Shown: in pieces, positions 8,117 through 10,902 of the stretch
How positions within the stretch are numbered: the stretch's first letter is position 1
Layout of the letters: the number at the start of each line of letters is the position of its first letter
From: Bondarzewia mesenterica
Lineage: Eukaryota; Basidiomycota; Agaricomycetes; Russulales; Bondarzewiaceae
Assembly: GCA_004802705.1 (NCBI GenBank)
Contig: SGPL01000821.1
Location: forward strand, 1-10,902
Length of the DNA: 10,902 nt
Direction: 5' to 3'
The notes under the pieces: model-generated
Database searches by the model: none
Told to the model about the DNA's origin: nothing
What the model saw: only the letters and a program-made list of their open reading frames with translations
Position numbers and translations under genes: made by a program

Positions 8117-8660
8117 TGAAACATTAGTAATAATGCATGCTGACTTGAATCAAATTCAGCAGCTGCTAATAATGAACAATATTTAAAAAATTTGAATTTT
8201 TCATTTTCTTTATAACAGATAAAGTTATTCTTCTCATTAATGTAAGGCTTTAGTTCTTTATATAACCAATAATATTTTCACCCTTTTTTTATTTAAAATA
8301 GCTCCTCCAACTTGAACACGTGTATTAAATGCTATATCTTTTGTTATCTCTTTCTTAACCTGCATATTATGAATTATCTTATAACAAGATGATATAATCA
8401 ATGTGCATGGTGTGATATATTTAAATGTTTGTGCAAATAATGTACGATACATATATTTATTGCATTGCACATGCTCAATACATAATCTTGTATGCACAAT
8501 TTTTGTATACGAAGATGTAAGAGATGCTGTATTCATGAAAGTCAAAGATACATCGCTTTCCTTGAGATACTTGAATCTGCATATGCATAATAATTAGTGC
8601 ACATTCTTGTTATGCAAATCATAATTAACTTCATATAAATCATTTTTTTTATATGTTATA
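8117..8660. other. AT-rich stretch right of the Helitron frame, nothing identified
   Basis: The minus strand has a 95-codon open frame (8545-8258) and an open stretch near 8258-8120 containing KYCSLLAAAEFDSS. Neither resembles a protein I know, and both are Lys/Ile/Asn-rich as expected of AT-rich DNA. An upstream exon of the Helitron or its 5' terminus may be here, but no TC terminus could be defended. Confidence 0.4.
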
Positions 8661-8938
8661 TTTTTGTAAGCCTGTTGGCAATTGCTTTTGCAAAATATTT
8701 TTGTAAGCCTTTTGGCAATATTTCTGTGTAGTCTTTTGACAAAAAATTTATACATTTTTTGCGATGATAATTGAAAAGTGATGTCCCTTTGGATCGATTG
8801 ATATGGCTTTTGCCTATATTTATATGGCTTTTGCCAATATTTATGTGGCTTTTGCCAATATTCATTTGCTTTCTAGCGTAATGAACAAAAAAAAGAAGAA
8901 ATAAATGTAAAGTAATGTATAAACAAGAGTATCTAAAC
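8656..8938 (-). CDS. Possible terminal exon with heptapeptide repeats, unidentified
   Basis: Immediately after a canonical intron acceptor (8933) the minus strand is open for about 90 codons to TAA at 8658-8656. The product begins YSCLYITLHLFLLFFVHYA, a hydrophobic stretch that could be membrane-spanning. It then has three NIGKSHI repeats and a basic tail (NYHRKKCINFLSKDY, ILPKGLQKYFAKAIANRL). The open frame could simply be a by-product of in-phase 21-nt repeats. I recognise no family. It is listed because it lies directly 3' of the intron series at 8933-9243. Confidence 0.25.
8661..8718. repeat. Two copies of a ~21-nt repeat, 37-nt period
   Basis: TTTTTGTAAGCCTGTTGGCA starts at 8661, and the same word with one change (CCTTTTGGCA) starts at 8698. 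Both continue into AAT. A third, degraded version (TAGTCTTTTGACAA) follows at about 8728. The copies resemble the 21-nt array at 8801-8863 in sharing TTTTG-CAATAT. Confidence 0.7.
8801..8863. repeat. Tandem array, three 21-nt units
   Basis: The units lie at 8801-8821, 8822-8842 and 8843-8863 and share TGGCTTTTGC, with only a few differences (all but one after the first unit are transitions). Because 21 is a multiple of three, they read on the minus strand as a repeated heptapeptide, NIGKSHI. There are no spacers, so this is a minisatellite and not a CRISPR. Confidence 0.85.
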
Positions 8939-8989
8939 ACATAACTTGTTAATGATCTGAAACTTGATAAAAGAATGTAATAGACTCAC
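8933..8989 (-). other. Predicted fungal spliceosomal intron, 57 nt
   Basis: The donor is GTGAGT (from 8989), with a branch-like CATTAAC and the acceptor TTTAG ending at 8933. Length and signals are typical of fungal introns. It implies a minus-strand transcript crossing this point. Confidence 0.5.
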
Positions 8990-9010
8990 CAAAAAGACTA
9001 TGAAAGTGTG

Positions 9011-9156
9011 CTGCAGGGATTGGGCATGCATGTGATGTCTGAACTAGAATTCCTATTATAACTTGCATTAGAACTTTACAGATAAGAAATACAGATATAA
9101 CAAGACATACCAAAATATTCATCATGCTATCTAAGACCTGCCAACAATCCCTGCAG
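9011..9156. repeat. 11-bp perfect inverted repeat, 124-nt loop
   Basis: CTGCAGGGATT at 9011-9021 is repeated inverted at 9146-9156. On the minus strand the arms fall in the two predicted exons on either side of the 9053-9110 intron. It may be chance or a pairing element. Confidence 0.4.
9053..9110 (-). other. Predicted fungal spliceosomal intron, 58 nt
   Basis: The donor is GTATGT at 9110, with a branch-like TCTAAT and the acceptor AATAG ending at 9053. Alternative acceptors a few bases further on (TCTAG, TTCAG) would give 67 or 72 nt. Confidence 0.45.
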
Positions 9157-9194
9157 TATGAAAAGGCCATGAGAAGGCCATGCACCTGCAAAAT

Positions 9195-9243
9195 CTGCAA
9201 TGGAAAGGACAGAAATTCAGAATAATGGATAACAAATACTCAC
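9195..9243 (-). other. Predicted fungal spliceosomal intron, 49 nt
   Basis: The donor is GTGAGT at 9243, followed by a pyrimidine-rich 3' half (CTGTCCTTTCCATTGCAG) ending at 9195. The branch site is weak (TCTGAAT). With the two introns to its left, it makes a regular series of short exons of about 60-85 nt. Confidence 0.45.
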
Positions 9244-9541
9244 TATAGCTGAACTCAGCCCCTCTACAACAGATGGTGTATGATAGTTTATAGTTGTGAG
9301 AGCACAGTTAAGTGTGAGCAGCATGTCGAGTGCAATGTAGAATGTGGTAGTCAAGCAGAGAGATGCAAGGTGCACGATAACTACGCACCCAGTTGTTTAT
9401 GTGCTTAGTCATCATATTGTTTATGCACAGTTCTGTTCTCTTTAAACTGTCGGAATCATAGTACAGCCCATCTGAAAATGTGTAGGACATAATGAAATAT
9501 ATCTTCAGGTGTACGAAAGATGAGAACAATCATACAGTTTC
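9244..9541 (-). CDS. Possible exon of an unidentified minus-strand gene
   Basis: The minus frame 9529-9308 is open for 73 codons and includes MSYTFSDGLYYDSDSLKRTE and NNMMTKHINNWVRSYRAP. Composition is less AT-biased than in the Helitron. The stop at 9310-9308 comes before the next donor at 9243, so either another intron lies between or the frame is broken. No family was recognised; coding status rests on composition and on the neighbouring introns. Confidence 0.25.
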
Positions 9542-9620
9542 CTGAAATCATAAGGGGACCTGGTAACATGAGAGAAAAAGGATAATAGCTTGAACACTAT
9601 CACTACCCTCGACCTCGTCA

Positions 9621-9761
9621 TCATCTGTCGAACTTGCTACCACTCTCCCTCTTCGACTTTCTGACCAACTCATCCCACATAGCAGCCATCTGACCAGTAA
9701 GCATATCCTCCTCGCCCTGCTCATCAGATTCCAGCACCGGGATATTGTCAATCTTGAGCTG
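9621..9761 (-). CDS. Acidic exon of an unidentified minus-strand gene
   Basis: Directly after the intron at 9762-9819 the minus strand reads QLKIDNIPVLESDEQGEEDM, then LTGQMAAMWDELVRKSKRES and GSKFDR, with TGA at 9623-9621. This is convincing protein text: charged, with GC-rich third positions unlike the Helitron. A second frame just beyond (SSTDDDEVEGSDS, to about 9590) continues the acidic character. Removing one base near 9625 would join them, so a one-base indel or a natural stop are both possible. A small two-exon model starting at ATG 9867 (MSMTATRSSARTLSKL) and splicing into QLKIDN would give about 63 residues. No family was recognised. Confidence 0.5.
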   Translation of the reverse strand, partial: QLKIDNIPVLESDEQGEEDMLTGQMAAMWDELVRKSKRESGSKFDR

Positions 9762-9819
9762 CTAGATGCAGCGTTAGTGAGTACAGAAGCATAAGCCAAG
9801 TGAAGAAGCACTTACTTAC
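9762..9819 (-). other. Predicted fungal spliceosomal intron, 58 nt
   Basis: The donor is GTAAGT at 9819, the branch site is a textbook CTCACTAAC and the acceptor is ATCTAG ending at 9762 (or CAG three bases on, 61 nt). This is the best-formed intron in the window. Confidence 0.65.
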
Positions 9820-10104
9820 AAGTTTTGACAGCGTCCTCGCCGACGAGCGTGTCGCTGTCATGCTCATAAATTGTTCAGAACCAAAAAGTTGTCATGGTGG
9901 CCAAATTATGCAAAGTCCGTACAGGACGGATCATGTCCAAAATACAGGCACCATGACTACACAAAAGGTTCTGAAGGTAATTTCCGAATGAATGACAAGG
10001 ACAGCGATCAACCAAATTACAAGCAATCAGGCAACAAGAGAAGCCAGAAACTGCCGAAGAAGCTGATGAGAATGGCAACTGAAAGGAAGCGATAAAGTCA
10101 ATCA
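9820..10104 (-). CDS. Exon between two predicted introns, unidentified, with one stop
   Basis: One minus frame is open from the intron acceptor at 10105 to TGA at 9877-9875. It gives DFIASFQLPFSSASSAVSGF, then CCLIACNLVDRCPCHSFGNY, and after the stop TIYEHDSDTLVGEDAVK up to the donor at 9819. The last piece is acidic like the next exon, but this frame does not join QLKIDN in phase; another frame (ending RTLSKL) does. So either the gene has decayed or the true frame differs. The stretch is Cys-rich in its middle (CC, C, CPC), without a motif I can name. Confidence 0.35.
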
Positions 10105-10160
10105 CTGAAAGAGTGAGCAAGTTAACGCTGGAAGGAACACACATAAAAGATCAGACTCAC
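10105..10160 (-). other. Predicted fungal spliceosomal intron, 56 nt
   Basis: The donor is GTGAGT at 10160, with a branch-like GTTAACTT and the pyrimidine-rich acceptor CTCACTCTTTCAG ending at 10105. Size and signals are typical of fungal introns. Confidence 0.55.
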
Positions 10161-10902
10161 TCTGAGAGTGATCCCCTCATTTCCTCTCATGTCCATCTTT
10201 CCTATGCTACCAGCGCCCACACCAACCTACTTGCCTCCTCCCGCTCCTCCTTCCTCTGTGCTCATTCACCATGCGCTCCCACGCACTCCTGCTCCTTCTG
10301 CAGTAAAGCCGCCTTCTCGCTGGTCGACCGAATCCACCCAAGCCGTTCATCTTCTTTCTTCATCCCCTCCTGCTGTAGTGGTTCAACCCGTCCCTCAATT
10401 AATTCCTTCATGGTTCATTAACGATGCACCTTTCCCAATTCTCCCCAACTCTTCTTTCCTCGTCCAATGCGGATCATCTTCATCAATCCCCATCACAGTC
10501 ATCTGACTCCTCTTTCACAATGGCCATTATGGTCTCTTTCTTATCGATATCACGCAAGGCCCTAGCTTCCTCTGGATCCCCGCCCGCTATCTCCCTAGAA
10601 CCAATTGGCTCGCGTGTCTCTTTCATCGATTCATACCCCCTCTTCTTTTTGCTGCCTACTTTGGTATTCAGCCAAGTGCGATCCACGCGAAGGTCCAGCA
10701 GGTATATCAGTGCAAGATCATAGAGGAGGGTAATGAGAAGCTTGGGTAGCGATAAGTCCAAGCCAGCCGATCAACCTGATAAGACTGAACATCGGTCTTC
10801 ATCAGGACAATCAACCCATTCCTGCTCGCATTATCATCATCATCGACGACATCATTGATAAGTAGCGCGCAGGTATTCTGTTGATTGGCTGGACCCCTTT
10901 GG
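10161..10902 (-). pseudogene. Charged, coiled-coil-like protein gene, unidentified, frames broken
   Basis: The minus strand carries protein-like text in successive frames. 10901-10707 reads NQQNTCALLINDVVDDDDNA, then GLIVLMKTDVQSYQVDRLAW. 10761-10483 reads LLYDLALIYLLDLRVDRTWL, then GSKKKRGYESMKETREPIGS and IDKKETIMAIVKEESDDCDG. About 10500-10395 reads DEDDPHWTRKEELGRIGKG. 10411-10202 reads KELIEGRVEPLQQEGMKKED and SEKAALLQKEQECVGAHGE, then TGA, then AQRKEEREEASRL. The Glu/Lys/Arg-rich tail suggests a coiled coil. Each frame hands over to the next without good splice sites, so one-base indels (decay or assembly errors) are more likely than introns. It runs off the right edge, so the N-terminus is missing. 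I do not recognise the family. Confidence 0.45.

Noticed and set aside
8258..8545. 95-codon open frame on the minus strand
   Set aside because: It has no recognisable motif and biased, low-information composition. It is probably a chance frame in AT-rich DNA.
8801..8863. CRISPR-like array
   Set aside because: The units are directly adjacent without spacers, and the context is eukaryotic.
8949..9200. A single uninterrupted 83-residue minus-strand protein
   Set aside because: The frame runs through two well-formed introns (9053-9110 and 8933-8989), and the hydrophobic stretch in its middle is translated intron.
10113..10723. Plus-strand open frames rich in Ser, Pro, Leu and Phe, up to about 110 codons
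   Set aside because: They lie opposite Glu/Lys/Arg-rich minus-strand text, and their composition is what the complement of such codons gives. Minus-strand introns also support the other strand.

Overview
The window looks like fungal nuclear DNA, most likely from a basidiomycete (Agaricomycetes is my best guess, by inference). Two things point there. First, a minus-strand Helitron has the fungal domain order: DUF6570-like region, HUH Rep, Pif1 helicase, then a C-terminal cysteine-protease-like domain. Second, the right-hand side has several 49-58 nt GT-AG introns with fungal-style donors and branch sites. No prokaryotic signals were seen. The left ~8.6 kb is strongly AT-rich and poor in CpG; the right ~2 kb is richer in GC and CpG.

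Layout, left to right. 113-1074 is a non-coding MITE-like element with 102-bp terminal inverted repeats (about 90% identical, outer 32 bp identical) flanked by TA. It carries an extra degenerate TIR copy and a smaller inverted-repeat pair inside. 1077-1425 is non-coding. 1426-8116 is one decayed autonomous-type Helitron on the minus strand, so its N-terminus is at the right. Its parts in protein order are: N-terminal region (8116-7700), DUF6570-like and Helitron N region (7698-6700), HUH/Y2 Rep (6700-5500), acidic linker (5500-4218), Pif1-type helicase (4217 to about 2570) and a C-terminal protease-like domain (about 2220-1426). 8117-8660 holds nothing recognisable, and short tandem repeats follow at 8661-8863. 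8880-10902 holds minus-strand exon and intron remnants of a gene (or genes) I could not identify; its frames are broken by stops and small indels.

The most striking feature is how the Helitron died. About 30 in-frame stops interrupt it but only about eight frame changes do. Every stop is one C-to-T or G-to-A transition away from a Gln, Arg or Trp codon, often exactly the residue the family has there. The predicted catalytic Cys of the C-terminal domain is lost by the same kind of change, whereas the HUH histidines, both Rep tyrosines and the helicase P-loop remain. This is the footprint of repeat-induced point mutation (RIP) or methylcytosine deamination. A block of scattered Ns (3524-4095) in the helicase seems to fall mostly where the family expects C or G, which suggests ambiguous C/T and G/A positions from collapsed, unequally mutated copies.

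I do not see a clearly new functional system. The best leads are the protease-like tail of the Helitron, the mutation footprint, the compound MITE and the unidentified spliced gene at the right.
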